Part shown: positions 44,625 through 55,308 of the stretch, one piece after another
Layout of the letters: every line of letters begins with the position of its first letter
Position numbering within the stretch: position 1 is the first letter of the stretch
Source: Candidatus Celerinatantimonas neptuna
GTDB lineage: Bacteria; Pseudomonadota; Gammaproteobacteria; Enterobacterales; Celerinatantimonadaceae
DNA length: 64,000 bases
Reading direction: 5' to 3'
Assembly (NCBI GenBank): GCA_911810475.1
Contig: OU461276.1
Span: forward strand, 613,501-677,500
Notes under the pieces: model-generated
The model's input: only the letters and a program-made list of their open reading frames with translations
Told to the model about the DNA's origin: nothing
Database searches by the model: none
Program-made: the position numbers and the translations under genes

Positions 44625-44805
44625 TTATAAAAAAGCTTTCCTAAAGCATTCTAATGCGGCTTCAGAACGACCAGAAGCCCATGCTTCCATAGCAATCCTT
44701 TAGCTCATCAATTGCTTTTGCTACCGCCGGATAATTGATTTCACCAGTATCAGGTTCCATTTTGCCTGAAACATCTGCATAGACCAAGATAGTATGGTCT
44801 CGGTA
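44625..44805 (-). pseudogene. Remnant of a hydroxypyruvate isomerase-like (Hyi/OtnI) gene
   Basis: The minus strand encodes HTILVYADVSGKMEP then DTGEINYPAVAKAIDEL, the C-terminal third of TIM-barrel Hyi-family isomerases (..H.Q.AD..GR.EP.TGEI.YP). A frameshift with a small deletion near 44690 follows, after which another frame gives MEAWASGRSEAALECFRKAF and a stop. No upstream part with the catalytic Glu residues is found. It is a dead gene fragment. The rest of 44516-45226 shows no further gene. Confidence 0.7.
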
Positions 44806-45226
44806 CCACATCGTCCTGGAATTGGATTTAACATAGATGAAAACTTATGTCAGGAATATTGCTACCACACAGAGGAGTTCTATTTCTAACCGAAACCTAA
44901 GTAGGCAGATTTAAAATCCATTCAGATTTACAACATAGCCAGTTGCTAAACTGTCTCCAATTTAAGTTGACCGTTACAAACATGCCTCTAGTATTTTAAA
45001 AAAGAACACTAACAAACATGTAAAAAAGAGACCGACAGTTTCCCTTGATAATTATCGATTACAACAAAATCGCTTGGTGTTCACAGTATAAACTGGATTA
45101 GTTAGGACTCAATCAGCCAGAACCCAAACCACGATGTAACCAGATCTGACAAAGTTGCACCATGGACTGCCAGATAACGCCGATTCATCTGATGACAAGC
45201 TCTTAACTCCTACCTGAAGAAGTTTT

Positions 45227-45247
45227 TTATTCTGAATTAAGGTTAAA
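45227..45247 (-). repeat. Dispersed intergenic repeat, short copy
   Basis: On the minus strand TTTAACCTTAATTCAGAATA matches the first 20 bases of the repeat at 9220, 14619, 15481 and 40081. It lies just downstream of mutT. Confidence 0.4.
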
Positions 45248-45253
45248 TTCAAC

Positions 45254-45661
45254 TCATGACGATGATTTAGCATTTAACAACATCTGTAAAATTGGCTCAT
45301 TAGCCTGAGGAAAATCATACTGTTGTAAATCTTCTTTAGAAACCCACAAAACAGGTTGTCCTTCTTTACCGGATACGTCCCCATGAAATTGAGTCACCTG
45401 ATAGATGTGTAGAGCTACTTTAAGATCAGGATACTGATGCTCCAGATCCAACATCTTTTCACAAGCAGATTCAACAATTAAGATACCAAGTTCTTCATTC
45501 AACTCTCGTGACAATGCTGTTATTTCAGACTCATGAGACTCGATTTTCCCCCCTGGAAACTCCCACAGTCCCCCCTGATGCTGATGAGTCGCTCGTTTAG
45601 CAATTAACACCTGACCATCAATTACAATGACACCAACAACAACCTGAATTTGTTTGGCCAT
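45254..45661 (-). CDS. mutT: 8-oxo-dGTP diphosphatase MutT
   Basis: Removes oxidised dGTP from the nucleotide pool and so prevents A-to-C transversions. The 135-residue protein has the complete Nudix box at 38-60 (G38, E44, R52-E53, E56-E57, G59), QVVVGVIVIDGQVLIAKR and GGLWEFPGGK. GAGG precedes the ATG. It lies after secA, as in E. coli, but a terminator hairpin is between them. Confidence 0.95.
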   Translation of the reverse strand: MAKQIQVVVGVIVIDGQVLIAKRATHQHQGGLWEFPGGKIESHESEITALSRELNEELGILIVESACEKMLDLEHQYPDLKVALHIYQVTQFHGDVSGKEGQPVLWVSKEDLQQYDFPQANEPILQMLLNAKSSS

Positions 45662-45681
45662 ATTTTCCTCTCAACAAAACA

Positions 45682-45702
45682 AAGCCCGGATAAACCGGGC
45701 TT
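45682..45702 (-). terminator. Intrinsic terminator between secA and mutT
   Basis: AAGCCCGG and CCGGGCTT form an 8-bp stem with a 5-nt loop; the minus strand continues TTTGTTTTG. It lies 24 bp past the secA stop and just before the mutT ribosome site, so mutT expression probably depends on read-through. Confidence 0.75.
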
Positions 45703-45725
45703 CTAATATTATGTATCACACCAAA

Positions 45726-48458
45726 TTAGCTAAGACGTCCGTGACAATGTTTATATTTTTTGCCACTTCCGCACGGACATGGATCATTTCGGCCAATTTT
45801 AGCGCCCTCACGGATGAACTGTTGAACTTTCTGTGAACCACTATCATCCGATTCATCTAACAGGCTAGAAGACTGTGAGCCCTGATGACGAGCATTCATC
45901 ACCTGGCGTTCAGCTTGTTCACGACGCTGACGCTCCATCTCCTCAACTTCTTCGGGGGCCTGAACTTCAACCCGGCTTAACACACCAATCACATCAGCCT
46001 TTAGGCTTTCTAACATTTGAGTAAATAACTCAAATGATTCACGTTTGTATTCCTGCTTAGGATCCTGCTGAGCATAGCCCCGAAGGTGGATCCCTTGACG
46101 TAAATGATCCATTGCAGCCAAATGTTCTTTCCAAAGTTGATCGAGACTTTGCATCATGACTGATTTTTCAAATTGACGCATCACCTCTTCGCCAACCAAC
46201 TCGACTTTACTCTGATATGCATCTGTTGCTTCTTTAATGATTTTTTCACGAAGCGTTTCTTCGTAAAGCTTATCATCTTCATCAAGCCACTTCTGAATCG
46301 GCAGATCCAACTCAAAATCATTCTTAAGCTGAGTTTCCAGACCAGAGACATCCCATAGCTCTTCAAGCGATTGCGGAGGAATATGTCCATCAATCGCCTG
46401 ATTGAAAACATCTTCCCGGATAACAGGAATTGTTTCAGCAATATCTTCAACATCCATCAATTCGTTACGCTGCTCATAAATCACTTTACGCTGATCATTG
46501 GCAACATCATCAAATTCTAGCAACGATTTACGGATATCGAAGTTACGCCCTTCCACCTTACGCTGCGCATTTTCTATCGCTCTGGAAACCCATGGATGCT
46601 CAATTGCTTCACCATGTTTCATTCCCAGTTTTTTCATCATGCCACTAACGCGATCAGAAGCAAAAATACGCATGAGTGGATCTTCCATCGAAAGATAGAA
46701 ACGGCTAGAACCAGGATCCCCCTGACGCCCCGCACGACCACGTAACTGATTATCGATACGTCGTGACTCATGACGCTCAGTACCAATAATATGCAAACCA
46801 CCGGCTGCGAGGACCTGTTCATGCACTTTTTGCCACTCTTCGTTAATTGAAGCAATTTGTGCGTCATCCAGGTCGTCCATCTGCGCTATTTTTGACTGCC
46901 AATTCCCACCTAAGATGATATCCGTCCCTCGACCGGCCATATTGGTTGCAATAGTAACAGTCCCCGGAATACCGGCTTCGGCAATAATCTCAGCTTCCCG
47001 TTCATGATGTTTCGCATTAAGAACCTGATGCTTAATCTTATTTTTCTTCAATAAATCAGATAAATATTCGGAATTTTCAATCGATGCAGTACCAACCAGA
47101 ACAGGCTGTTTTCGCTCAATACATCCTTTAATATCTTCAATGATGGCATGATATTTTTCTTCAGCGGTCAGATAAACCAGATCACCTCGGTCATCTCGAA
47201 TCATCGGTTTATTTGTTGGGATAACAACCGTATCCAGGCCATAAATCTGTTGGAATTCAAATGCTTCAGTATCAGCAGTCCCAGTCATCCCAGCCAGTTT
47301 TTCATATAACCGGAAGTAATTCTGAAAAGTAATTGAGGCAAGGGTCTGGTTTTCACTTTGGATCTTAACATGTTCTTTAGCTTCAACGGCCTGATGCAAC
47401 CCTTCAGACCAACGACGGCCTTCCATGGTTCGCCCGGTATGTTCATCAACGATAACCACTTCGTCTTTTTCATTGACGATATAATCAACATCTCGCTCAA
47501 ACAACGTATGCGCACGCAATGCAGCATTAACATGATGCAGTAATGAAATACTTGACGCAGAATAGAGCGACTGATTTTCATCTAGTAGGCCGCGTTCATG
47601 CAATAAATCTTCAACATAAATTTGACCGCGTTCAGTCAAAAATACCTGTTTTGATTTTTCATCAACGGTAAAATGGCCATCTCCGGTATAGTCTTCCGTA
47701 TCTTCTTTATCCTGTTTTTCTAAAAACGGAATAACTTCGTTTACTTTAATATAAAGCTCTGAACTATCTTCAGCTGCACCAGAAATAATCAAAGGCGTCC
47801 GCGCTTCATCAATCAAAATCGAATCGACTTCATCAATCAGAGCATAATGTAATGGCCGCTGAACCCTCTGCTCTGGCGCATAAGCCATATTGTCACGCAA
47901 ATAATCAAAGCCAAACTCATTGTTGGTGCCATAAGTAATATCCGCCTGATAAGCTGCCTGCTTAGCTTCAGGATCCATACCTGAAACATTCACCGATACA
48001 CTAATTCCCAAAAAATCAAATAACGGACGGTTTGACTCAGCATCACGACTAGCCAGATAATCATTCACCGTAATGACATGAACCCCTTTACCGGTTAAAG
48101 CATTCAGGTAAGCCGGCAAAGTTGCTGTTAATGTTTTACCTTCACCGGTACGCATTTCTGCAATTTTATTATCATTCAACACCATGCCACCGATAAGCTG
48201 AACATCGAAATGGCGCATGCTATAGACACGTTTTGACGCTTCGCGAACTGTTGCAAAAGCTTCTGGAAGAATCACATCTAATGTTTCTCCACTAGCCAGC
48301 CGTTCACGGAATTCAACTGTTTTTTGTTGTAATTGCTGGTTCGTCAGTGCTTCGAAGTCCGGCTCCATCTCATTAATTTTCCGGACAATTCTGCGTAATT
48401 GTTTTACGGTACGCTGATTACGACTACCAATAATTTTGGTAAGAATTTTACTAATCAT
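45726..48458 (-). CDS. secA: Preprotein translocase ATPase SecA
   Basis: Motor of the Sec pathway that pushes unfolded preproteins through SecYEG. The 910-residue protein is full length. Walker A MRTGEGKT at 102-109, [19 protein letters not shown] (Walker B), [26 protein letters not shown] and [20 protein letters not shown] mark the two nucleotide domains. The C-terminal zinc site [12 protein letters not shown] binds SecB and SRP-free ribosomes. No SecM-like arrest peptide gene with a signal sequence lies upstream, but there is a 22-codon frame (48558-48626). Confidence 0.98.
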   Translation of the reverse strand: MISKILTKIIGSRNQRTVKQLRRIVRKINEMEPDFEALTNQQLQQKTVEFRERLASGETLDVILPEAFATVREASKRVYSMRHFDVQLIGGMVLNDNKIAEMRTGEGKTLTATLPAYLNALTGKGVHVITVNDYLASRDAESNRPLFDFLGISVSVNVSGMDPEAKQAAYQADITYGTNNEFGFDYLRDNMAYAPEQRVQRPLHYALIDEVDSILIDEARTPLIISGAAEDSSELYIKVNEVIPFLEKQDKEDTEDYTGDGHFTVDEKSKQVFLTERGQIYVEDLLHERGLLDENQSLYSASSISLLHHVNAALRAHTLFERDVDYIVNEKDEVVIVDEHTGRTMEGRRWSEGLHQAVEAKEHVKIQSENQTLASITFQNYFRLYEKLAGMTGTADTEAFEFQQIYGLDTVVIPTNKPMIRDDRGDLVYLTAEEKYHAIIEDIKGCIERKQPVLVGTASIENSEYLSDLLKKNKIKHQVLNAKHHEREAEIIAEAGIPGTVTIATNMAGRGTDIILGGNWQSKIAQMDDLDDAQIASINEEWQKVHEQVLAAGGLHIIGTERHESRRIDNQLRGRAGRQGDPGSSRFYLSMEDPLMRIFASDRVSGMMKKLGMKHGEAIEHPWVSRAIENAQRKVEGRNFDIRKSLLEFDDVANDQRKVIYEQRNELMDVEDIAETIPVIREDVFNQAIDGHIPPQSLEELWDVSGLETQLKNDFELDLPIQKWLDEDDKLYEETLREKIIKEATDAYQSKVELVGEEVMRQFEKSVMMQSLDQLWKEHLAAMDHLRQGIHLRGYAQQDPKQEYKRESFELFTQMLESLKADVIGVLSRVEVQAPEEVEEMERQRREQAERQVMNARHQGSQSSSLLDESDDSGSQKVQQFIREGAKIGRNDPCPCGSGKKYKHCHGRLS

Positions 48459-48557
48459 GTGCTTTATCTTTTAAATTCATCAAATAATTTAGATCTGCCA
48501 CTCGTCATGTTACCAATGCCTGGAGTGAGAAATACTGACCTTTTATAAAAATTCAAA

Positions 48558-48626
48558 CTAAATATGGGGTCCAGTTGACCATCCTATTGAGCCCATTTTC
48601 CAATGCAATCGCTTCTCCTCGCTCAT
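48558..48626 (-). CDS. Possible 22-residue leader peptide upstream of secA
   Basis: The frame MSEEKRLHWKMGSIGWSTGP ends two residues later and has GGAGG about ten bases before the ATG. It lies 99 bp upstream of secA on the same strand. A leader peptide could control secA translation, as SecM does in E. coli, but it is too short for a signal sequence and may be chance. The rest of 48459-48959 holds nothing I recognise. Confidence 0.25.
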   Translation of the reverse strand: MSEEKRLHWKMGSIGWSTGPHI

Positions 48627-48959
48627 CGCATGTCTTCCTCCATAAAAGAAACATGCAAGCCATATCCTGAAAGTTACACAATCAGAGTAGTCATCCCCAG
48701 AAAAATTACTATGCCTATATTATTTATAAATATATCATCAGCATTATAAGTTAACTGGCCAACCTGAAACATGAGTCGCTTCTTATAAATGGCGACACTT
48801 ATAGCCCGATTCAACCACTAAAGGTCAATTTTATACCATTAATAAAAATTACAGGCATCACAAACCAATGGATCCCTCTAAAACAAGGAAGTTAAACTCG
48901 ACGAGCTGACTCAACTGCGTATACTAAAGGTATCACTATGGAAAATCTGTTACATAACT

Positions 48960-49421
48960 ATGTCAAAACGTCACCACCAACCTATTGATATCGAAGATTT
49001 ATTTGCAAATCAACGTTTTGTAGGTTTCAAACAATCCATAGAGCAACGAAAAAAAACCCAGGAACATACGCTTAAACTATTGCAGAAATTTCATTTGGGT
49101 ACATGTCAACTCAGCAAAATTGAACAAAATAGAGCGATCATTGCTACACCTTCAGCCACTTGGCTAAACCGATTACGCCAATTGAAATTTCAACTTCTAA
49201 GTGAATTGCGACAAACCTATCCAGGATTAATTACTTTGGAATTTAAGATTAATCCGCAATTGGCAAGCATTAAACCAGAACCAGCTAAAAAAATCATTAA
49301 CCAACGAAAAATAACTGTTCAAAGTGCTGAACATATTAGGGAAATAGCTCGAGATATGCCGGACGAATTAAAAGAAAAAATGGAAAAGATAGCGGCGTTA
49401 TGCGGAGAGAAAAATAAATAA
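48960..49421 (+). CDS. dciA: DciA (DUF721) helicase-loading protein
   Basis: DciA is the ancestral loader of DnaB replicative helicase in bacteria without DnaC. The 153-residue protein has the KH-like DUF721 region at about 25-105 (LLQKFHLGTCQLSKIEQNRA, IIATPSATWLNRLRQLK, FQLLSELRQTYPGL). The C-terminal tail (about 115-153) is charged and flexible, also as known. The place between secA and lpxC is typical in vibrios and relatives. Its presence implies that the organism lacks a dnaC-type loader. Confidence 0.88.
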   Translation: MSKRHHQPIDIEDLFANQRFVGFKQSIEQRKKTQEHTLKLLQKFHLGTCQLSKIEQNRAIIATPSATWLNRLRQLKFQLLSELRQTYPGLITLEFKINPQLASIKPEPAKKIINQRKITVQSAEHIREIARDMPDELKEKMEKIAALCGEKNK

Positions 49422-49456
49422 CGCCACTACTAATTAAGAATTTAACCTATAAACCT

Positions 49457-50380
49457 TTAAAAAGCAGTTAAAGGTTGCGTATATGATAATGGAATTTCTA
49501 CAGCATCATCATCAAAGGTCACAATTTCATAAGCCTCAGGTGTTGTAAGCAACTGTCTTGCCAACTGGTTATTCAAAGCATGACCTGATTTATAAGCACT
49601 TAAATGCCCTAAAATAGCATGACCTGTCAAAAACAAATCACCAATCGCATCAAGTACTTTATGGCGAACAAACTCATCTTCGTAGCGCAGACCCTCTTCA
49701 TTCATGATCCGGTAATCATCAAGGACAATTGCGTTATCTAATCCACCGCCAAGCGCTAAATTACGAGATTGCATGAATTCAACATCACGTAAAAAACAAA
49801 ATGTTCTCGCCCGGCTGAGTTCCTTCACAAATTTCACCCCATCGAAGTCCATCGAAATACTTTGGTTTCGACCGGAGATAACCGGGTGCTGAAAATCAAT
49901 TGTGAAATCAATCTTAAAACCGGCAGGATTTGGCCGCAATTCAGCCCATTTGCCTTCATCGCCTTCGACTCGAACCGTTTCTTTTATGCGGATGAAACGT
50001 TTCAGAGCGTTCTGTTCTTCAATGCCAGCAGACTGCAGCAAGAAAACAAAAGGACTCGAACTTCCATCCATAATCGGGACTTCAGGCGCATCGACTTCGA
50101 TAATGACATTATCCAAACCCAGTGCAGCAATTGCCGACAACAAATGTTCAACCGTTGCAATCCGCTGCCCCGTCTTATTGACCAAACCGGTACATAACAT
50201 CGTATCTTGAACCAAATCAGCATTGGCCGGAATCGTTACAACCGGATCCAAATCAACACGATGAAAAACAACTCCGGTATTCACTGGTGCCGGATTGAGC
50301 GCAATAGTCACTTTGTTGCCTGAATGCAAACCAACTCCTGTTGCATGGACAGGCTTAGCTAATGTTCGCTGTCTAATCAT
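49457..50380 (-). CDS. lpxC: UDP-3-O-acyl-N-acetylglucosamine deacetylase LpxC
   Basis: Committed zinc-dependent step of lipid A synthesis. The 307-residue protein has TVEHLLSA (metal His), [21 protein letters not shown]-like LSRARTFCF and the [17 protein letters not shown] stretch holding the other metal and catalytic residues. The start MIRQRTL (50380) follows homologues; ATG 50386 is six bases closer to a GAGAGG site and is also possible. Last gene of the division cluster. A 9-bp hairpin (49452-49476) spans its stop codon between converging genes. Confidence 0.97.
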   Translation of the reverse strand: MIRQRTLAKPVHATGVGLHSGNKVTIALNPAPVNTGVVFHRVDLDPVVTIPANADLVQDTMLCTGLVNKTGQRIATVEHLLSAIAALGLDNVIIEVDAPEVPIMDGSSSPFVFLLQSAGIEEQNALKRFIRIKETVRVEGDEGKWAELRPNPAGFKIDFTIDFQHPVISGRNQSISMDFDGVKFVKELSRARTFCFLRDVEFMQSRNLALGGGLDNAIVLDDYRIMNEEGLRYEDEFVRHKVLDAIGDLFLTGHAILGHLSAYKSGHALNNQLARQLLTTPEAYEIVTFDDDAVEIPLSYTQPLTAF

Positions 50381-50484
50381 GGGCATCAAAACCTCTCGTC
50401 AAGTCCGGCTTAAAAATTAGTCGGATATACTACCATAATTCAGGTCACTCTGCAGCTACTATTATAACTATAGTATTAATTACT

Positions 50485-51651
50485 TTAATCTGCCTGACGC
50501 CGCAAAAACGCCGGAATATCTAAATATTCCAAATCACTTTTCGGTTCAGGCGCTGCTGCTGAATGACCGCCTACCGCTGCTTTAGGTTCAGGTGCAGGTA
50601 CCGAATTACCTTGCATGCCTGATGCCAACTGCTGCTTAGGTTGTGGAGTTTCTGTTGCATGACTACTGTTGACCAGAGTAATGTCTGGGCGACGTTCAGC
50701 GCCGATTCCGGTTGCAACAACAGTCACACGAAGATCATCACTCATTTCAGGATCGATAACTGCACCAACAACAACCGTTGCATTTTCTGATGCAAAAGCT
50801 TTCACTGCATTACCAACCGTTTCAAACTCTTCAATACTCATGTCAAAACCAGCGGTAATATTAACCAAAATACCACGAGCACCGGCTAAATCGACATCTT
50901 CTAATAACGGACTGGAAATTGCAGTTTCTGCGGCTTCTTCAGCCCGATCATCGCCACGGGCTATGCCAGTTCCCATCATTGCAGTGCCCATTTCACGCAT
51001 CACTGTACGCACATCAGCAAAGTCGACGTTAATCAATCCTGGACGGGTAATCAGCTCAGCAATCCCTTGTACAGATCCTAACAACACGTTATTAGCCGCT
51101 TTGAAAGCATCTAACAATGAAACACCACGGCCTAGAACTTTGAGTAGTTTATCATTAGGGATGGTAATAAGCGAGTCAACCATTTTGGCTAATTCATCAA
51201 TCCCACTTTGCGCAAATCCAGACCGTTTTTTCCCTTCAAAGGAAAACGGACGGGTCACAACAGCAACAGTTAGAATACCCAATTCTTTTGCCACTTCTGC
51301 CACTACAGGAGCTGCCCCAGTCCCTGTACCGCCACCCATACCAGCAGCGATAAATACCATATCGGCACCGTTAAGCAAATCTTGAATCTGTTCACGATCT
51401 TCCATCGCTGCATCACGCCCGACTTCAGGATTAGCTCCGGCACCTAATCCTTTAGTGATACTGCCACCGATCTGCAATGTCTTATTAGCAGTGGAATTTC
51501 GAAGTGCCTGAGCATCGGTGTTGATAGCAATAAACTCAACCCCTTCAATCGATTCTTGAACCATATGTTCAACGGCATTACCACCGCCCCCACCGACGCC
51601 GACCACCTTAATGATGGCTTCGTCAGAATGACTATCCATAATCTCAAACAT
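50485..51651 (-). CDS. ftsZ: Cell division GTPase FtsZ
   Basis: Tubulin homologue that forms the Z ring. The 388-residue protein has [13 protein letters not shown], the tubulin signature [11 protein letters not shown], and [11 protein letters not shown] in the T7 loop. The conserved C-terminal peptide [12 protein letters not shown], which binds FtsA, ZipA and MinC, is intact after a Pro/Ala-rich linker. It follows ftsA by 41 bp and precedes lpxC. GAGAGAG precedes the ATG. Confidence 0.98.
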   Translation of the reverse strand: MFEIMDSHSDEAIIKVVGVGGGGGNAVEHMVQESIEGVEFIAINTDAQALRNSTANKTLQIGGSITKGLGAGANPEVGRDAAMEDREQIQDLLNGADMVFIAAGMGGGTGTGAAPVVAEVAKELGILTVAVVTRPFSFEGKKRSGFAQSGIDELAKMVDSLITIPNDKLLKVLGRGVSLLDAFKAANNVLLGSVQGIAELITRPGLINVDFADVRTVMREMGTAMMGTGIARGDDRAEEAAETAISSPLLEDVDLAGARGILVNITAGFDMSIEEFETVGNAVKAFASENATVVVGAVIDPEMSDDLRVTVVATGIGAERRPDITLVNSSHATETPQPKQQLASGMQGNSVPAPEPKAAVGGHSAAAPEPKSDLEYLDIPAFLRRQAD

Positions 51652-51692
51652 TTTCTCTCTCTCCGCGTTTGGAACTCATCATACGATGAAAT

Positions 51693-52949
51693 TTAAAATT
51701 CACCTTGAAACCAGCTTTGAAGCCGCTTCAAAAGGCCACTCACAGAACTGGATGTCTTATCTTCTGTAAAACGTTCGTGGCGATTTTCCCTTCCGTAATG
51801 CAATAAACCGACAGCAGTCGCATACGTCGATGCCTGAACGTACTCAGTCAACCCGGCAATCCGTTCAGGCTGCCCAACCCGAACCTGGCACTGCAAGATC
51901 TGTTCTGCGCATTCAATCACACCTTCCATTTGTGCTGCACCACCTGTGAGCACGACACCAGCACCTAACTGATGTTTCACACCTTGTTTCTTTAATTTGT
52001 CCCGTAATTCGTCCAATTCGGTTTTCACCATCCCCAACAGCTCACTGTATCTAGGCTCTATCACCTCCGCCAGAGTTTGCCTTTGGAGACTACGTGCCGG
52101 ACGTCCTCCAACACTAGGTACTTCAATTGTATCGTCACGACTCACCAAACTGCCCATAGCACAGCCATATTGGACCTTGACATCTTCGGCATCACTTAGA
52201 GGCGTCCCGAATGCATAAGCAATATCACTAGTTACAGCATTTCCTGCATATGGAATCACCGTAGTATGGCGAAGAGCCCCACCTGTATAGGCAGCTAAAT
52301 CCATCGTCCCTGCGCCGATATCAACCAAACAAACGCCTAATTCCTTTTCATCCTCAGTTAAAACGGCATAACTGGAAGCTAAAGCCGAAAAAATCAACTG
52401 ATCGACTTTTAAACCACATCGTTCAACACATTTGACAATGTTACGTGCCATATCATTATGACAAGTAATCAGATGGACTTTTGCTTCCATCCGAACCCCC
52501 GACAAACCTATCGGGTTCTTGATCCCTTCCTGATAATCAATTGCAAATTCCTGAGGCAAAACATGAAGTATCCGGTGTTCATCTTTTAATCGAACTGATT
52601 TTGCTGTATGAATGGCATTATCCACATCATACTGAGTCACTTCATCCTCATTGATTGGCACCATTCCTTTCTCATTCAGACAGCTGATATGTTTACCTGA
52701 AACCCCCAGATAAACCGAACTAATCTGACAATCAGCCATTAATTCAGCTTCATTAACTGCACGCTGAACCGATTTGACAACAGCTTCCAGATCATTAACC
52801 CCACCTTTATCCATCCCTTTTGCAGGGTGACTACCAACACCAATAATATTCAATTGATGATCAGGCAATATCTCACCTATCAAGACGGCTACCTTTGAGC
52901 TACCGATATCCAGTCCTACAATGAGATTTTTATCTGTTGCTTTGGTCAT
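51693..52949 (-). CDS. ftsA: Cell division protein FtsA
   Basis: Actin-like protein that tethers FtsZ to the membrane and recruits later divisome proteins. The 418-residue protein has GLDIGSSKVAVLIGE (phosphate 1), CLVDIGAGTMDLAAYTGG (phosphate 2) and VLTGGAAQMEGV (adenosine). The C-terminal SGLLKRLQSWFQGEF is the amphipathic membrane helix. It lies 13 bp after ftsQ and 41 bp before ftsZ. Confidence 0.97.
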   Translation of the reverse strand: MTKATDKNLIVGLDIGSSKVAVLIGEILPDHQLNIIGVGSHPAKGMDKGGVNDLEAVVKSVQRAVNEAELMADCQISSVYLGVSGKHISCLNEKGMVPINEDEVTQYDVDNAIHTAKSVRLKDEHRILHVLPQEFAIDYQEGIKNPIGLSGVRMEAKVHLITCHNDMARNIVKCVERCGLKVDQLIFSALASSYAVLTEDEKELGVCLVDIGAGTMDLAAYTGGALRHTTVIPYAGNAVTSDIAYAFGTPLSDAEDVKVQYGCAMGSLVSRDDTIEVPSVGGRPARSLQRQTLAEVIEPRYSELLGMVKTELDELRDKLKKQGVKHQLGAGVVLTGGAAQMEGVIECAEQILQCQVRVGQPERIAGLTEYVQASTYATAVGLLHYGRENRHERFTEDKTSSSVSGLLKRLQSWFQGEF

Positions 52950-52962
52950 TCGCTGTCAAATC

Positions 52963-53727
52963 CTATTGCTCTTTCCAACCTACTGCTAACCCATTGTTAT
53001 ATCTCAGGTCTGCATACGCCATTTTTTCCGGATGAAGTTGACCATATAACGCAACAAAACGTTTAAGTCGCTTAATCCGATCCTGAACACCTATTCGCAG
53101 AGCAATTCCATTAGATAATACAAGTGACCAGGAATCGCGAGCATTCAATGTCACCGACCGTATATCTAAATGCAACGGACGAACTAACTGCCGCATCTGC
53201 TGCCATGCAGCCAGAACTTTCGCTGCATAATCATCAGGACCATTCAACTGCACCAACGGCTTTTTCAGATTCTTCTGTGATGCGTCAAAGATCTGTCCTT
53301 TGGGGGTTAACAGATCTTTATGATTCCAATGTGCTACAGGCACTCGCTCTTGCATATAAATCCTCAATTTATTAGGCCACAATTTACGAACACTGGCCTG
53401 TTTAATCCAAGGTAGAGCAACTAACGCTTGCTGGACCTTGTTCACGTTCAACGTGAAAAAGTTTCCTGATTCAGGCACCCTTGCCAAAGCTTTCTGTAAA
53501 TCGCTATTTTCAACATAATGTCTCTGGCCTGAAATCAAAATCTGGGTCATCGGCATCAAACGGCTATTGCTCAAGGTCTGGTACACAGCCAAACATCCCC
53601 AAATTAGTAACAAAACAATAACTACAAAAAACACAATGCCACCAATATACCTTTTATCCAGCGAACAACTCAGGGACACCCTCATCCCAGACAACCGCCG
53701 TATAATATTCAAAGTATTAAGTCCCAT
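52963..53727 (-). CDS. ftsQ: Cell division protein FtsQ
   Basis: Bitopic divisome protein that binds FtsB-FtsL. The 254-residue protein has a short cytoplasmic tail, one transmembrane helix at about 29-52 (GGIVFFVVIVLLLIWGCLAV), a POTRA domain (ILISGQRHYVENSDLQKAL, then LPWIKQASVRKLWPNKLRIY) and a beta domain to the end (VALYGQLHPEKMAYADLRY). It follows murC after 116 bp; ddl, present here in Enterobacteria, is missing as in vibrios. Confidence 0.95.
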   Translation of the reverse strand: MGLNTLNIIRRLSGMRVSLSCSLDKRYIGGIVFFVVIVLLLIWGCLAVYQTLSNSRLMPMTQILISGQRHYVENSDLQKALARVPESGNFFTLNVNKVQQALVALPWIKQASVRKLWPNKLRIYMQERVPVAHWNHKDLLTPKGQIFDASQKNLKKPLVQLNGPDDYAAKVLAAWQQMRQLVRPLHLDIRSVTLNARDSWSLVLSNGIALRIGVQDRIKRLKRFVALYGQLHPEKMAYADLRYNNGLAVGWKEQ

Positions 53728-53843
53728 TGAAAATTATCATTAAAACTGTGCATTATAACGTCACTGCCATAGTCTTTAAATGCAATATAAGCTAATTCTA
53801 TAGCTAAATTTGATATCTTAAATATTTTCCTATCTCTTATTCG

Positions 53844-55304
53844 TTAACCTTCAGATAACTCTTTCATTTTTTCTATATTTAATTCAAGTTTTCCCAAACG
53901 GCGCGCCAACATTCCCATGACATTACCCGCCCCCTGAGTAATCACTAAATCCTGATCACTAACCACCTCAGCTAAACGCAATGGCACTTCACTTGAGTCT
54001 TTAATATAAATAGGTTCCAATCCCCTCTGACGTAATGAACGACATAACGCACGACTGTCGACTCCTGGAATAGGTTCTTCACCCGCACTGTAAACTTCTA
54101 AAAGCAACAACTGATCAACGCGGCTTAAAACTTCGACAAAATCTTCATACAGATCCCGGGTACGAGTATAACGATGAGGCTGATAAACCATCACAAGACG
54201 ATGTTCAGGCCATGCCTGACGGGCTGCAGCAATCGTCGCAGCCACTTCAGTCGGATGATGACCATAATCATCCAATAAGATGGCCTGACCATGGCCTGTT
54301 TCAAATTCACCATATTTTTGAAACCGTCTGCCAATACCCTGAAATTGGTTCAAAGCGTTGACGATAGAATCATCATCAATACCATCTTCTATTGCAATCG
54401 CAATTGCAGCCGCTGCATTCAATGCATTATGACGCCCGGGCATAGACAACTCGATCGATAATGAAGGAGCGTTGCGCCGGGTAACCGAAAAATGACAGCG
54501 GTCACAATGCTGACTAAAATCACTGATTTGAACATCAACACCATCATTGAAACCGTATGTAATCATTTGTCGGCCAACACGACTGACCAAGTCAGTAATC
54601 ACAGGGTCATCACCACAAACTACCGCCACGCCATAAAAAGGCAGGTTATGTAAAAACTTAATGAAGGTATCCTGTAATTTAGAGAAATCACCTCCATAAG
54701 TATCCATGTGATCCGCTTCAATATTGGTCACAACAGCCATCATTGGCTGAAGATGGAGAAATGACGCATCACTTTCATCGGCTTCTGCAATAAGATAACG
54801 GCTCGAACCCAATCGTGCATTCGTACCTGCACTATTGAGAAGTCCCCCGATAACAAAAGTTGGATCCCGCTGAGCCTGAGCATAAATTGATGCAATCAAA
54901 CTGGTCGTCGTTGTTTTACCATGGGTTCCTGCCACAGCGATTCCATGTCGGTAGCGCATCAATTCTGCAAGCATTTCAGCTCTACGCACCACTGGAATAC
55001 GCGCTTCTCTGGCAGCGATAACTTCCGGATTGTCACTATGAATAGCCGAGGAAACAACAACAACACTCGCCTGTGCAACATTTCGAGCATCATGTTGATA
55101 AAAAATCTTAACGCCAATTGCACTCAATCGATCCGTCATACTACTGTGCTGGCAATCTGAGCCACTCACTTGATATCCTTCATTGGATAGCACTTCAGCA
55201 ATGCCCCCCATTCCCGCACCACCGATGCCAACAAAATGGATCTGTTTAACCCGGCGCATTTCTGGGATCATCAAACGTAATTTGGCTAACTCGACTTTAG
55301 TCAT
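53844..55304 (-). CDS. murC: UDP-N-acetylmuramate--L-alanine ligase
   Basis: Adds L-Ala to UDP-MurNAc using ATP. The 486-residue Mur ligase has [18 protein letters not shown] (UDP site), P-loop AGTHGKTTT at 125-133, [21 protein letters not shown] and [10 protein letters not shown], which marks MurC. It starts four bases after murG and precedes ftsQ. Confidence 0.97.
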   Translation of the reverse strand: MTKVELAKLRLMIPEMRRVKQIHFVGIGGAGMGGIAEVLSNEGYQVSGSDCQHSSMTDRLSAIGVKIFYQHDARNVAQASVVVVSSAIHSDNPEVIAAREARIPVVRRAEMLAELMRYRHGIAVAGTHGKTTTTSLIASIYAQAQRDPTFVIGGLLNSAGTNARLGSSRYLIAEADESDASFLHLQPMMAVVTNIEADHMDTYGGDFSKLQDTFIKFLHNLPFYGVAVVCGDDPVITDLVSRVGRQMITYGFNDGVDVQISDFSQHCDRCHFSVTRRNAPSLSIELSMPGRHNALNAAAAIAIAIEDGIDDDSIVNALNQFQGIGRRFQKYGEFETGHGQAILLDDYGHHPTEVAATIAAARQAWPEHRLVMVYQPHRYTRTRDLYEDFVEVLSRVDQLLLLEVYSAGEEPIPGVDSRALCRSLRQRGLEPIYIKDSSEVPLRLAEVVSDQDLVITQGAGNVMGMLARRLGKLELNIEKMKELSEG

Positions 55305-55308
55305 GTCA

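Noticed and set aside
50669-51385. 238-codon plus-strand frame
   Set aside because: Exact antisense of ftsZ; Ser/Thr/Pro-rich composition is the usual shadow of a highly expressed gene.
53728-53843. Possible ddl remnant between murC and ftsQ
   Set aside because: The gap is only 116 bp and has no ATP-grasp similarity; absence of ddl here is normal for vibrio-like genomes.
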